From: Lichtheimia corymbifera B2541
Lineage: Eukaryota; Mucoromycota; Mucoromycetes; Mucorales; Lichtheimiaceae
NCBI GenBank assembly: GCA_000697475.1
Contig: JNEU01000565.1
Span: 1-64,000, forward strand
Length of the DNA: 64,000 nt
Direction: 5' to 3'
Position 1 is the first letter of the stretch. The number at the start of each line of letters is the position of its first letter. The position numbers and the translations under genes were made by a program. Positions 1-13,000 of the stretch are shown piece by piece. The notes beneath the pieces were generated by a model. That model was not told the origin of the DNA. It searched no databases and saw only the letters and a program-made list of their open reading frames with translations.

Positions 1-8
1 CTACTTCA

Positions 9-234
9 CAATGAACAAACACTACTTGCCATATAGCATCACGCTTATATCATATGTAAAACATAAATGTGCATTTATCTCTAAACTTTACAATGAAGCG
101 TGGGGTCTTCAATCGAGCAACTTTGTTCGATTGAAGAGCCCGCGTTTCATTGTAAAGTTTAGAGATAAATGCACCTTTATGTTTTACATATGACATAAGC
201 GTGATGCTATATGACAAGTGGTGTTTGTTCATTG
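9..234. repeat. Foldback (long inverted repeat) element A
   Basis: Both ends carry the same terminal sequence (CAATGAACAAA at 9 and its complement ending at 234), and the two halves are nearly complementary around a centre near 121, where TTCAATCGA faces TCGATTGAA. Arms are about 105 bp and carry scattered mismatches. It has no coding capacity, so this is a foldback or MITE-like element. A second copy of the same family starts at 314. I cannot delimit a target-site duplication. Confidence 0.8.
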
Positions 235-313
235 TCAAGTAGGTAGACCCCGATAGAGCCGAAGATGCAGACGGACTTCTTTGTGCAACACAGCTCATTT
301 GCATGATACTTAC

Positions 314-754
314 CAATGAACAAACGCCACTCTCCATATAGCAGTAAGCTTACAGCATATATAAAAACATAAAGGTGCCTGTATCTCAAAACTTTACAAT
401 GAAACGAGGGGTCTTCAATCGAACAAAGTTGCTCGTCGGGGTGAAGCGCACCTTGGGTGCAAGTTTCACGATCAGGCTCGTCGATCCTAGATTTCGCAAT
501 GTCACCACCAGCCAAAGTTGAAAAAAATTCAAGAGGTCGACCCACGATCCACTTTGGCTGGTGGTGACATTGCGAAATCTAGGATCGACGAGCCTGATCG
601 TGAAACTTGCACCCAAGGTGCGCTTCACCCCGACGAGCAACTTTGTTCGATTGAAGACCCCACGTTTCATTGTAAAATTTTGAGTTATGGGCATCTTTAT
701 GTTTTACATATGCTGTAAGCGTGATGCTATATGACAAGTAGTCTTTGTTCATTG
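314..754. repeat. Foldback element B with perfect inner palindrome
   Basis: It shares the terminal CAATGAACAAA sequence and outer arm with element A, but carries an extra inner inverted repeat. The arms at about 411-518 and 551-658 are perfectly complementary over about 108 bp and are separated by a 32-bp spacer. The outer arms, by contrast, have diverged. No open reading frame is meaningful; the predicted proteins here are products of the palindrome. It is probably a member of the element A family that grew or captured an inner palindrome. Confidence 0.8.
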
Positions 755-760
755 TCGATT

Positions 761-2081
761 GCCTTACTCATATTAAAGCCAAACATGCAGAGGGGTGTGT
801 TTGTGTCACGAAGCGAGAGAGCTGATCTTGAAGCGTCCAATGCTATTGGCGGAGAGTGCATGAAGGGCCCTTTCCATGCCTGCCTATAGCAAGTTCCGCC
901 TAGATAGCCCGTATGGAATCTTTTTCAAGCTAACCATAGGATTGGGCAATAATCCATAAAGGTTCAATGCAACCGGGAGCATTATGTGTAAGGCTGTCAG
1001 TGGCAACGGCGATGTCTGTGGACAACAATGGGTGGATAATGATGGTTCATTCTAATATGAATTAATATGAAGATGGGTCTTTTATGATAGCGTCACATGC
1101 TGAATATTGTTGTAGGTAAGCACAATATGTTTATCAACCCGGTGTCATTGTATCATAATGTACTCTTTCTTGAGCATAATGGCGTAAGCTTGTACACAAT
1201 GAGCCAATCTTCGGTAACAAGCACTATTAATTGTTGGCATCATCCACTGAGAGTCACCACTGCCTATTGTTTTTTATGTAGCATACCAACCCAAAAAATT
1301 TGTTATATGACGAAAGGAACAATAGGGCGTCGGTACATTGCTTAATGATTGAACCTCACTTTCCAATATTGAAATCCATATTCCCCTTTTCTGCGTTCTT
1401 GGACTCGAGTATTCGACTATCATCCATGGTTTATAATCAGACATCTTCCCTCAAAGATATAAATCGTCTGGTGAATGACATCCAATCTGTCATCATCTTA
1501 AGCCTTACGTGGCATGATCCATCATTCCTGCTAACAGCTTGCCAAGTAATCCGAACCATTTTCGTTACTGCATTTGTGTCATTCATCCTAGTCATTGCAA
1601 ATCCGATATGCTTATCGAAAGGGTCATCAGATTGCTGTTGATATGCTTCCCTTTCCATCCAGCTATTCACATGTTTCTTGCTTGATCATCATTTTCTGTC
1701 GCATCTCAACGAGGTTGTGGCATAAACAATGCATTGCCTTTATTACGTGGTAGATATCCACGCTGAACATCATGTAGTACCGCTGCCTCAACAATCATGT
1801 TTTTTATATCAAAGATCTTCGGTGTGATGCATAAATACACCACCACTGGTTTATCCAAATTAGGGCAAATGCCAACATGTGTGATAAAGTCATGAAAATA
1901 AACATCATCTCGTACTCATAGTAGTATAATTGCATGATGATGATCCAATTACAGGCATGATAAATCGGTCTGCTGGATCTGAAATAGAAGCCAATGATGG
2001 GCGGTGGCTGGCAACAGCTGGATTTATTTGATTTTTTGTACGGCAAGCAAGTTTTTCTCTCCTCTTGACACATACAGCACT
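761..2081. other. Intergenic region, no supported gene
   Basis: I see no conserved gene. A minus-strand stretch at 1437-1800 reads as short protein-like segments broken by stops and could be a decayed gene. The last 100 bp are the promoter of the downstream DUF2423 gene. Confidence 0.5.
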
Positions 2082-2495
2082 ATGGGCCGCAGTTTACGAT
2101 CGCATACCAAGAAACGATACAGAGGTAATTTACGCTTGTTCCAAATCGAGTGTGTGGTTAAATGGAGAAGGGAAACAAGGTAACTGATCGCGAGATCGTT
2201 CATATTGATAGCTATCAAGCGTGAGGAAGTTTTCAAGCCAGTGGAGGATGCACGTCTTGCCCGGTTAGCTGAAGCACAAGCCAAGGCAGCTTTGAAGCCC
2301 AAGGTTGGAGATTTTATGGATGATGAAGCATCAGGAGAAAAGAAGGAAAAGGAACAAAACAAGGATATGATGGATACCGATAGCAAAAACGAGATGACTC
2401 CTTCCTATCGTCAACTTAAACGAGCTGCTGAAAAGAAGAAGGCTATTCGTAGAAAGGCACCAGGCAAATCCAAAAAGAAGGGTACCGTCTTTTAG
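2082..2495 (+). CDS. LLP/DUF2423 family nuclear/nucleolar protein
   Basis: Two exons (2082-2124 and 2212-2495) encode 108 residues. The N-terminus, MGRSLRSHTKKRYR followed across the intron by AIKREEVFKPVEDAR, is the signature of the DUF2423 family, which includes yeast YBL028C and animal LLP (LAPS18-like). These are small, very basic proteins associated with the nucleolus and chromatin. An acidic stretch lies in the middle, and a lysine-rich tail ending GKSKKKGTVF is a likely nuclear or nucleolar targeting signal. The start was chosen because the family begins with this M-x-K/R-S-x-R-S pattern. The molecular role of the family is not settled; a part in ribosome biogenesis is an inference. 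Confidence 0.8.
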
Positions 2496-2833
2496 AAACC
2501 TTTTTGCATATCTCTTGTCTTTGCATATCTATCTCGCTCTCCTACTATACACACATTGACATTTTGTATCGACACGCACACGCACAACACACATATATAC
2601 ACTTCCCGCATTCATATTTGTAACTTGTTCTCAAAACGCAATTATCTATTCTACATGCTACTATGGAAACAGTGGTCTTTGTTGGGTTAAGGGGGGTTGC
2701 CTTGGTGATGGAAGTCATTCTCTGAATCAGGTTGGTGGAGCCGCTATATCACACACCCAGCTCCATTTGAAGCCCAACCTTCTTTCTATTTTGTACACGA
2801 CTCGACTTACACACACATACACCACGTTACATA
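2496..2833 (+). other. Intergenic promoter region
   Basis: This 338-bp gap holds the 3' end of the DUF2423 gene and the promoter of the pICln gene. The final 60 bp are rich in CA and CT tracts just before the start codon. I see no further gene. Confidence 0.5.
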
Positions 2834-3525
2834 ATGACAGTGACATTGCTTTCGGCAGCTCCAGATCTCTCTGATCAGGTGGTACGACATACTCAAAAGG
2901 ACACTGATCTACTTGTCTTGCCTCCTTTGGCCGGTGTCAATGAGCCGATCCGTGGAGATCTCTATGTATGCGAGAGGTATAGTACAAGGTCGCGTTTTGT
3001 TGTGGCGCATTATTGATAGTGTGTAGCCAAGTATACTTTTATTCTACTAGTGCCAACTCGGGTATTGCAGTGGATTATCCAGATATCATCATCCACGCTA
3101 TTTCACGACGAGAAGGACGCCCTTGCATCTATTGTCAATTGGAAGCCGGTCGATTCTTCCCCAACCAGCAACTACCCGAGGATGAGGATGAGCAAGATAT
3201 TGTGACTGAGCTCAAGTTTATGCCAGAGGATACTGGAGCATGTAAGGAATTGTGGTAGATTATAATGAGATCTTTGCTAATCATGGATCGAAATATAGTG
3301 GAGGGAATCTATATGGCCATGTCTGATTGTGCTGCATTGCATCCTGATGAAGAATTCATGGCTGAACAGGAAGCACTTGAAAATGACTCAGAGTTCTTTG
3401 CGGATCCAAGCGACGAAGCCGAGTTAACCGAAGTACAACAAGCTGCATTAAGACATCTGGAATCAGTTTTTCAACCACCCATGAACGGCAAACCTCAAGA
3501 AGACGAGAAGATGGATGAACAATAG
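2834..3525 (+). CDS. pICln (methylosome / chloride-conductance regulator) homologue
   Basis: Three exons (2834-2976, 3027-3241, 3299-3525) give 194 residues, close to the family's usual 200-240. The family is a PH-like fold that chaperones Sm proteins and presents them to the PRMT5 methylosome for spliceosomal snRNP assembly. Supporting segments are the early strand GDLYVCE, then YFYSTSANSGIAVDYP, then IIIHAISRREG, and the late MSDCAALHPDEE, which matches the cysteine/HPD motif at the end of the ICln domain. The C-terminal third is acidic, as expected for the Sm-mimicking tail. It lies tail to tail with the trehalose gene, with about 130 bp between the stop codons. Confidence 0.88.
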
Positions 3526-3658
3526 TATGGATTATGCAGCAAGATAATTGATATATTATTTGACATGTAATAAAAGAGGATGAGGAAACGTGACAAAACA
3601 TGGTACGACTATTATGATGATTCAAATCAGAATGCAAAAAAGAGGATTGGAACTTTTT

Positions 3659-6600
3659 TTATGCTGATGCCATTTGGCCTAATACATCCACGATATCACC
3701 ACTGGAGCGGACATGCCAACTTGCCAGCGTCTTCTTTTCTGGTGAACCCACAGTAACTGAGAATGTATCATGGATCGAGCTGGTTGCAAGTGTGCGGAAC
3801 ATGTCCTCGTCAGTCTTATCATCACCTGCACAAATGACAAAGTCGGCATCGGGATGCTGCGCCAGGATACGCTTGACAATTTCACCCTTGTTGATAGAGG
3901 CAGGTCGTACTTCAATGTTCTTTTTACCAAGAAGGATCTCCACTGGCAGCTTTGATACGATAGCATTCTCCAGATGGTTTTGGCATTCTTTGGCTTGGAA
4001 AGCACTATAGACATTGGCGTTAGATGTAGCTCTTACTCACAGAAATAAAGATACATTACCCATATTCAGCATCCGCAAGACGATAATGCCAAGTGATGGA
4101 TGACTTTTTGTGCTCAGTAAAGCTCCCTTGTGTCCTTTCAGTATAATATTCAAAGATCTCAGTGACATCTTGTTTCCAGCTCATGTTGACATCATCCAGC
4201 ATATTGACCCAGCGACCAGCGTTGGCGGTCTTGAGGAAACTACCGTGCTCTGCGCTCAATCCAATATTGGTAACGGCACTACCAAGCCAATCATCCAATG
4301 TTTGTTGATCACGTCCTGAGATAACCCATACTTCGTTGCGGGGATCATTGCACAGCTTTTGTAGGTGTTCGAGAACAGGTTTTGATGGCTTTGCATCCGA
4401 TGGTACAGACACAATCGGTGTAAGTGTACCCTAAAATAATATGATGCAATGAGCTTTTTGTTCCGTTTTCTGTCATTTCAACAACGCTTAACTTACGTCA
4501 TAGTCAAAAAACATGAGGCGTTTTTTGGCTTGTTTGTATGCATCCACTAAACGGGTCCTGTCCAATACGGGTGTTTCATGCGATCTAAGCGTCCTTTTCT
4601 CGGTACAACTAACCAGGTGCTTGATAAATGAATGAGCCCAGAAGCTTGCAGTGTGTGCTGTAACGTGGTTGTATAGTTGCTAAAGTAAGATAAAGGTTAG
4701 TTTGAACGTAGAGATACCAAGATGAGAATCACATACCAAGTGACGAGTGTGCTTTTCTTCAGGTGACATGCATAGAGCTTCGTTAATAGCTCGCGCCACA
4801 CCTGCTGAATCCCAAGGATTGACCATGAGCGCTGCACTAAGAGATCCAGCCGTGCCAGTAAATTCAGAGAGGATAAGCGGTGCGTGTTGTTCACTTTGGC
4901 AAATAATAAATTCAAACGACGTGGTGTTCATGCCGTCTCGTACACTTGTAATAAGGCCCACATCGGCTGCCGATAGCAATGCATAATACTCGTCACGATC
5001 AATGTCTTGATGATAATGGTGAATAGGAGTAAATTCAAGCGATCCATAAAGGCCATTAATGTGGCTGACGGTCTCAGACACCTTAGTCTCTAGCTTGCTC
5101 ATGCCATGTACTGTGGGTGTTGTCACCTGGATCAACACCACTTGGTTACGCCATTCGGGATAATCGTGCAAAAATTGCTCAAATGCATGTAGCTTTTGAA
5201 GCACACCTTTGGTTTGATCCAATTTGTCACGTCCAATGATAATCTTTTTGCCCATATACATGTCGCGAATAGCTTGGATCTTGGGTTGTACTCCAGGCTC
5301 CTTTCTGAAACGATTGATACGATCCACATCAATACCAATAGGCCATGTACCAACCGATACTTGACGTGAATTGGCATTGACACCCACCAAAGTTGACTCG
5401 TAACCCAATACACGCGTACATGAAGAAATGAAATGGCGAGCGTATGCATAAGTCTATATAATAGGTAATAAAAGTCAGCATATACCCACACAAATGCAGC
5501 ATTGTAGCACCACCCACTCACTGTCATACCTGGAAACCAACCAAATCAGCTCCCACCATGCCACTCAAAATCTCATTTCGTACTACAAACATAATTTCTT
5601 TGTCAATACCACACATCCAAAAGACGTCTTTCTTTATCCACTCACCAGAAAGGCACCGAAAGATTTCTGAGCTGGGAAAAGTTGCATGAATGAAGATGCC
5701 AATCGCTGCATCGGGTATTTGTGCTCGCACCATCTCGGGAACCAATAGCAAGTGGTAGTCGTGGATTGAAACTATTGCATGGTTTTTTTTTCTCCTCTTA
5801 GTGCCTAGACTCGATTTTATGCTTATGAAAAACTTACTAATATCGCCTTGTCTGTAATGAGCTACGATGGTATTGGCGAATTGCTGATTTACTGCCACAT
5901 AGTCATACCAATTTTGCTTTTCAGCACGGCCATCGGTTGCTTTGTTCCATACCAAATAATGAAGCAATGGCCATAGCACTATATCCACCATCATAATGAG
6001 CAACCATGTATGCGTCCCTTTGTTGTTGTTGGTGGTGCCTTACCTTCTTTGCAATAACCTTCGTAATGACCATTAGCCTTATTATCCAAAAAGATGGGAA
6101 CGATGCGTCCCTTTTCCCAGAGCAATGTCTCAAGCTTCTTCTTATCGGCAGGATCAATGTCCTCGGAAGGGACCGTCTTTTTGCTATGTGCGATGCGAAT
6201 AGGACCAGTCCAACCAATGTGAATCGTTTCCCAGTGTTGACTCAGGCTTTGTAGCCCTGCATAAAGGGCCCCGTGTCCACGGCTTTGTACCACGGTCCAA
6301 TCGGCTGCATGGAACTTGACACGCAATGTGCCTGTGCGTCTGTGGTGTCTTGCCAACTTGGATACCGGTGCTGAGGATACCGGTGAACGTTCTTGATGAT
6401 GCTGGAAACGAGATGCTTGCATTTGACGGAAAAGATCATTGCTACTGCCATTACCACCATCACTACTACTGCTACTGGTGTTTCCACTGGTTTCTTCATC
6501 GGATATATCCTGTTGCAATGATCCCAGAAAAGATGTGGAAGGAGGGGAGTAAGGTGGGGTAGGTGGTTGTTGGGATGAATCCAACGAGGTCATGGTAGGT

Positions 6601-6743
6601 GGTGAACGTATAATGTTATATGGGATTTGGTGAGTGACATTAATGATACGGCCAGGGATCTTGGGAAGGTGACCAGACAATGGCAAGTACTGTGCCACAT
6701 TTTCAGCTGTGAGTGGTTGTTGTGGATGTGGATCGGATGGCAT
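3659..6743 (-). CDS. Trehalose-6-phosphate synthase/phosphatase (Tps2-like, GT20 + HAD)
   Basis: Seven exons (6743-6044, 5978-5838, 5771-5530, 5453-4737, 4679-4497, 4430-4060, 4004-3659) join to 899 residues. A Ser/Pro-rich N-terminal region of about 140 residues precedes a glycosyltransferase-20 domain. Diagnostic GT20 pieces are SIHDYHLLLVPEM, GIDVDRI, GRDKLDQTKGV and SVRDGMNTTSFEF. The C-terminal trehalose-phosphatase (HAD) domain has an intact catalytic DYDGT motif and the late GDDKTDEDMF motif, so phosphatase activity is expected. GT20 conservation looks good, but I cannot tell from sequence alone whether synthase activity persists; Tps2-type proteins often keep only the phosphatase. The product takes part in cytosolic trehalose synthesis for stress tolerance and spore reserves. 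Confidence 0.93.
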
Positions 6744-8568
6744 TTGTGGAAACTAGAAAATTCACCACACGAGTGTTAAAGGAAAGAGAAAGAAAAAGAA
6801 TGTGCGCATGGACCTTTTTTTATACTTGAACCGTGTTATCGGGATCCCATATTCCCGAATGAGATAACGCAGCAGCAGCACTTCATACATGGTTTCCCTC
6901 GCTTTCTTTTTCTTGGAACAATAAAAGTAGTCGGACAAAATCGATCTGGTCCGGGAGAAGCACAATGAACACCTTGTTGTGTAGCCTTTGGGTGGTGGTG
7001 TTGCCCAACATGACAAAACAAAATAGAATGCTGATGAGCAGATTTACATGTTGCGCACATGATACGCCGCATTCACGTGCCCCAGTCATTCGCACCAATG
7101 TTACAATATTCTTAGTGTGCCACCATTACCATCAGATTTGAAAAGAATACAACATGAGAACAACCACAGGAAAACGGAAGTACAGTAAACCTAAGATTTT
7201 CAAGATTGCATGTTTGCCCCCTTTTTTTTGCCTTTATAGTGTAATGTCCCGTGACAATGATTATCATTGCATTTGTAATGTGCCACCACCTACTATCTCA
7301 TTTATTCTATCACATACCTTGATCTTTTATCGATGACAATCGTGGATGGCGGGTGATGGGTAGGTTCCCAGTTCTTTGTACACTTCTTCCGTAGAACTAC
7401 TTGGAAACACATTTATTGCGGAGCTTGTGTGTAACCTGTGTAAATCCACCACCCGTTTCAGACCATCTCCTTTTCTTGGGTATGCCGATTCCGATTCTCA
7501 ATTAAACTTGCCGGTCGCTTTAATGCCGATCCAAAGACGGGGGCCCATGCATTCACACTAAGAAAAAAGTAGAATTGCCATCGGGTAGAAGGATCAACCA
7601 CAACTTTGGCTGCTTCATTTGTTTTCATGATGATGGTTGTGTTTGGCGGGAAGAATATGGTACAAGGGGGAAAAACAACATGCTGCAATATACAATGCGA
7701 GATGGCTAAAATTAGGGGATTGGATCGTTTATGGGCGAATGTTGGCGAAAGAAAGGTATGCATGGATGTCGAGTGTACCATTGTTGTTGCTGATGGTATT
7801 GCTGATAAAATAGCCCCACTCCCAACGTTTGTAATAATGGTGGCGGCCTGCACGTGATTAATTGGTGGGAAACTGCAAGCGGTCGTGGTATCGTCAATGT
7901 TCGATCAAAATCCACAAAGACTAGCAATGCATGATGACGGTTGCTTTGTCGCTTTTCATTATTCACATACGCTAGCCGAGTCAAATCGTTTCGTCGAATG
8001 TCAATGACCCAACTTCGCATCCGAATCCCTTTGGGACTCATCCGTGTTACAGCTGCAATGAATAGCCTTGTGAGAAAAAGATATATAAACGAACGACAAA
8101 AGTGAAACATATTTTTACTTTTTATAAACACTCGCTTCCTTGGTTTGCGTTTACTGGCACCTACGACAGCTACTGATGATGGTGCTTTTGGGTTGCTGAT
8201 TACATGATGCATTGCTCTTTTGATAAATGATAAGAACCATGGCGTGTTGATGATTGATTTGCCGATTGTTCCATAGCATGCGATCATGGCCATTAAAATA
8301 ATTATTGCAAAGCAATCAGGGCGGTCGAATCCACACAATCTCTTGAAAGCTTCAATCCAACGTTTCATTGAAAAGAGAGAAATGGGGAAAAGGAGAAAAA
8401 GAGATGGATTGAAAGGGGGTGGGAGCGGTTTTGACAGCAGGATGTTACACAACCACTACTAGGCGCACGCCACAGCATAATGCAAGGGGGGATTATGTAT
8501 ACAAAGGAGTAGTAATAGGTTTATTATAAAGCGTATAAGTATATAGAATACATGGACCATTATATTCA
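6744..8568. other. Long intergenic region
   Basis: This 1.8-kb gap follows the start of the trehalose gene. Upstream of that gene lies a C/T- and A-rich promoter stretch. A minus-strand open frame at 7712-8452 is listed separately as a weak candidate. I found no RNA gene or repeat. Confidence 0.4.
7712..8452 (-). CDS. Weak candidate: hypothetical membrane protein
   Basis: An uninterrupted 246-codon frame that I do not recognise. From the methionine near 8368 it reads MKRWIEAFKRLCGF, then a hydrophobic span (CFAIIILMAMIACYGTIG), a basic stretch (KRKPRKR), a second hydrophobic span and RLAYVNNEKRQ. Codon use in the first two thirds looks more coding-like than the last third, which is probably untranslated or spliced away. 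There is a plausible acceptor (ATTGCAG) near 8055 but no donor that keeps frame. It may be a fungus-specific small membrane protein or chance. Confidence 0.2.
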   Translation of the reverse strand: MCNILLSKPLPPPFNPSLFLLFPISLFSMKRWIEAFKRLCGFDRPDCFAIIILMAMIACYGTIGKSIINTPWFLSFIKRAMHHVISNPKAPSSVAVVGASKRKPRKRVFIKSKNMFHFCRSFIYLFLTRLFIAAVTRMSPKGIRMRSWVIDIRRNDLTRLAYVNNEKRQSNRHHALLVFVDFDRTLTIPRPLAVSHQLITCRPPPLLQTLGVGLFYQQYHQQQQWYTRHPCIPFFRQHSPINDPIP

Positions 8569-9867
8569 TTACACGGGCAACGACTGCATGGGTTGTTGAT
8601 GAGGTTCCATTCCCCCATTTATATTCGCGGCAGTCGTCATCTGATGTACATCCACAAGCTGTAATGATTCACGACGTGGGTTGCCATGTTCATCCAATAT
8701 TCCGAGAGCTCGTAAGCGGATATCTAAGCCATCACAGTAACTGATCAAGTGAATGAGCCATGTTGATGGAATAGGGTTTGGCTGCCATGTCAAATAAGCG
8801 TAGATAGCTGATGCATCAAACGAGTTGAATTGAGAACGAAAAAGATCCAATGTTGAATGGTGTTGAAACCCAAACACTGCCCTTTGTACTGCCTCCTGGA
8901 TGCAATTCATATAAATATACCAAGCCGAATAACTGATATCTAATAAAACAAGCTGCTGTAGTAGTGCTCACCTCCCGTAGTTGCTTCCTCTTCACTTACA
9001 TATAGCCAAAATTACATCAACTGTGTAATGGAATCGGGTGAAAAGGATGATGAGCACTGCAGCGATAAAAAGGAGATAAATAAACCAGGTGAAAGGTCTT
9101 GTCAAACGTGAATGGATGCGCCACACCATAACGCACGACATCATGGTCGAGGTGTGACCTGAAAATATGTTGTCTGTGCACGGGCTGATACCACCGACGA
9201 TTTGATTGAATAGAAATGCAAATCTTTCAGCTGCTGATCCATGGAGAGACACCTCGGGTGGTTGACAGTCATTCATGCGTGAAGAGGGCAGGGTAGTTAC
9301 CACCAGACAAATACCGCGGAAGATGTAAATGAATCCCATGATCACTAGCCATCGCCTTAAAACAATCCATCTCATCGTCCAATCTGGTGACTGCAAAAGG
9401 AAACCCAATAGCGTGCATAATACGATAGCGAGAAGCAGGTAGTTGACGATCTGGTAGTTTTCGATTCTCGGGAATGCATCATGTAATAAATCTCGCAAGG
9501 TATGCTACATAATAGTAGATGCTGCTGTTGTTAGCAAAGGTATTGCATATCGATGGTTTGTAAGTAGTAGGAGTAGTATTACCTTGTCAAAGGTGATATC
9601 AGCAAAGCGCATATCACTGAGTTGTGCCAGGAACGATTCAATGAGCCCACATACAATGATCCAAGCAATAGCCAATATGACCCGTAGAAACTCGTGATTC
9701 AGAAAGACATCGACAACATCACGCCAGCTCTGAAAATGTACAGGAGGCTCGAGTCGTAATTTGATAAAACCAATGCGTTGCTTTGAATCAGCCCATGGTG
9801 CAACCCCAGTCGGTGAAAGACCGGCCCCTTTCTCGATGATACTTGTTCGCAAAAAGAAGCGATCCAT
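8569..9867 (-). CDS. Sphingomyelin-synthase-like PAP2 family membrane protein
   Basis: Three exons (9867-9583, 9504-9000, 8939-8569) give 386 residues with about six hydrophobic spans. The family moves phosphocholine or related head groups onto ceramide, or acts as a lipid phosphatase. Three motifs of the SMS/PAP2-C group are visible: RGICLVVTTLPSS (D2), CTDNIFSGHTST (D3, catalytic His) and RFHYTVDVILAIY (D4, catalytic His and Asp). The exact head group cannot be inferred. I chose the start at 9867 because the preceding sequence is CT-rich and UTR-like; an in-frame ATG at 10017 would add 50 residues. The C-terminal 100 residues are soluble and not conserved. Confidence 0.82.
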
Positions 9868-10096
9868 TTGGGAGGGATGATTTGAGAAAGAAGTGGAAGA
9901 GAAGAAAGGAAGTCCTGGATTACATTCAACAAGAGTGTAGATCGAATCATACAAAGATAGGGGAGATTGGTTGTTTATCCACCCACGTTGATTGATAGAT
10001 TTGGACAAGAACGGCAAAAGAGAGGAACATATGTCATAATGCTTCTATCAAATGTAATATGTATTTGTTTTTTGTTGACGTATATATGTTGAGCCA

Positions 10097-13000
10097 TTAA
10101 TAATTACTGTTTTTCTTCATCTCATCCTGGATCTTTCGATGCAGCACGCACATATAGTCGACGTATGTTTGAACCTCGGCATTACGATCTTCTGCCATCC
10201 ATGTAGAAAAGACAAACTCCTGTGGATCCTTATCCTGCCGAACAATGCGGAGCTGAAGGTAACGCGATCGTTCAGACTGTAATTGCCTCACGATATCATG
10301 GATCTTTTCAGAGAGCGGGTTGTCGAGCAATGGAAGTAAGGCCTATAGCAAGAATCCACCGGTTAATAAAGACAGAAAGAGTAGTACTAGTGGCTATGTT
10401 AACTAACCATGTTGACGTCCACTTCATCAAGAGTGTGCACACCAAATACATGTTGGATGAATTCGCCAGAAACTCTATTGCCGAGCCAAAAGTAGAGATC
10501 TGAACTGGTGTCTTTTACAGGTGCACGTGGTCAATCTTTTGCATGATATGCGCGATGATTCTCAACTTACCAAGTAAATACGCCCCCTTGCTATCTAATC
10601 GTTCATAGGATGTACGTATCATGGGTGGTAATTTGACATGTCCCTTCAAGTCGATAGCACCACACTAGCCGATGCAGAAACAATGGTTAGTAGATGGGTA
10701 ATCAGGTACACGTCTTCACACTTACATCTTCAGGCATATTGGTGACTGGAATCATTCGTGGATAAAGCGTTGAGACTAGTTCATAGACCCCTAATCCATT
10801 GAAAAGCATCATGGCTGCAACCCTGACGTCTGAATTGACATCGACTCCCACTATAAAAGGAAAGAGATAAAATGTCAGATGATCAAGACGTCATTTGGAC
10901 ATCACACACACACAAAAATCCTTAGTTACCTCCACGAAGTGCCTGAGAACGCATTAAACCATGTGCGTATATGGGCAAGAGCTTGAATGCCTCGGGTAAG
11001 ATGAGTTGACCAGCGGATGTTGTTGCAGCACAATTCGTTCGATACGCCGTCAGAATAGCCACACAGTCATCTGTCAGCTTTTTGTGAACATCTCGCCGGC
11101 TCTTATGCTTGGAATCGAATATAGCTATCGTATATAAATCAGTGAGAGCTCTATTTCTTAAGCATGCCTTTTATGTACCTTTTCTTGCCATGACGCTGAT
11201 AGTTGCATCCACATCGCCGGTACGGAAAACGTCAGCAATTTGATTCGTAGCAGTAAGGCTGAGATTATGAACACGAACACGACGCTCGCCAGTTTTGGTG
11301 GTATATAGCAGAGCACATTGGAAGCACACGTTGCGAGAAAAGTCGAGCTTGCTATCATGCTTAAGGACCGCAGCAAATGCTTTGTCTTCATCGATACCAG
11401 CAAGATCCATATCGGTATATGTGCTCATGCGACAATTGCCGTAATGGTCGATAACTTGTAAGCCTAATAACAACATCCACATGCCTTGAGTTACCTATCC
11501 ATCCTTCGCGTATCCCAACATAAAAGGTACTACATACCATCAGAACAACGAATGCGTGCAACGCCGTCGTAACCAGTCTCACGGTGGACATCATGGTCGA
11601 GTTGATATGCAATCTTGTTACTCTCGTTGCCATTAAAGTTGGGATAATATCGCACATCACCACCCGTCATTGTTGATATCACACCAAGAGTCGCCACATC
11701 GACATTTTGAGAAGGAAGGAGCCACGTGTGAACACACACTGCCTTATCAACACATGCATCACCCAGTGCCTTGTAAGTGTCATTCTGCAAATTGAACAAT
11801 TGCTTTTCCTTGTCGGTGTTGTATAGCGATTTGTCTTCTCTTGGTCGTAACATGTCAGCACCGTGGTTGGGAAGGCATGACTGGAAAACGAATACTTGTC
11901 CACCCGTATCATTCTATAAAAAGTCCTTTAGTTTCATCCCCTAGTATCATCCCTTTCCATTACTTACCAAAGCTGTCAATGCACCTCGCACAGCTGAAGT
12001 AAATACGGATTCCGGTCGCATGTTATCTTTATACATGTGGGGTATGCTTTGCAGCAAATCGGTGATAACGGATCTATGAATATCCATTGAGTGATAAGCG
12101 AGTGCACTGCGTTGACTGATGAATGATACTTACGTTGATTCAGCAGGATCAACAAGGAATCCATGTTGCAAAGGTATAAACATATCATCAATATCGGACA
12201 CTACAAGCATCTGAGCTTGCGATAAACTCGACTAAGGATAAGAGAGGACCCACAATCAGCTATCTCGTATGTACTTGATGCCATTGAAACCTTCATATAC
12301 TTACCGACAAGTTATAAAAGTGTACTGTGCGATCAAACGTAAGGATGCCAACCTTGACACCAGCAGGTAAACGGCTTGTACCATTGGCAAAGAGCGTCTT
12401 TTCCAGTGCATCGCAGCAAGCTTGGACCATACCGCTTTGTACTGCTTGAGCTGAGACATCAATAGCAAAGATATAATGCAATGCAGTGGGAGAACGTGCC
12501 GAGTTATATTCAGCAGGCACAGCAAATTCCACGGAGCCATATCTCAACTCGGGTTTCTGATCAGCATCCACGCGTCGGCCTGACATGTCGATATTGGCAA
12601 AATACCATGAAGGAACTATAATAGAGCCAATCAATGGATTGCATAACTTTGATGGATGGTATATATATATATTTCTTACCTTCATTGACATGTGAACAAA
12701 TATTGCAAATAAAGCGTGATCCACCTTGAGTAAAAGTACACCATGGATTGATATAAGCTCGACAGCGATTGCATCGCACAGGACCCTCTTCTCCATGATT
12801 AACCACTTGGATCCACACCTCTTCCTTTTTCTGCTTTGCCAAAGGTTGAACAACCAAGCCTAGAGGCAGCTTTGATAAATCTGCAAGGTCCTTGGAGTAT
12901 GGAATCTTATCCACTGTGGCACGCATATAACGAGGGTTGCAATTGCCTATTTATATGGATGATTAGTGTGACCTTCTTTAAGAACACACACACACACTTT

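Noticed and set aside
50..718. Several overlapping ~60-110-residue frames on both strands at the left end
   Set aside because: They are read-outs of the two palindromic foldback elements; the same peptides recur on both strands because of the inverted arms.
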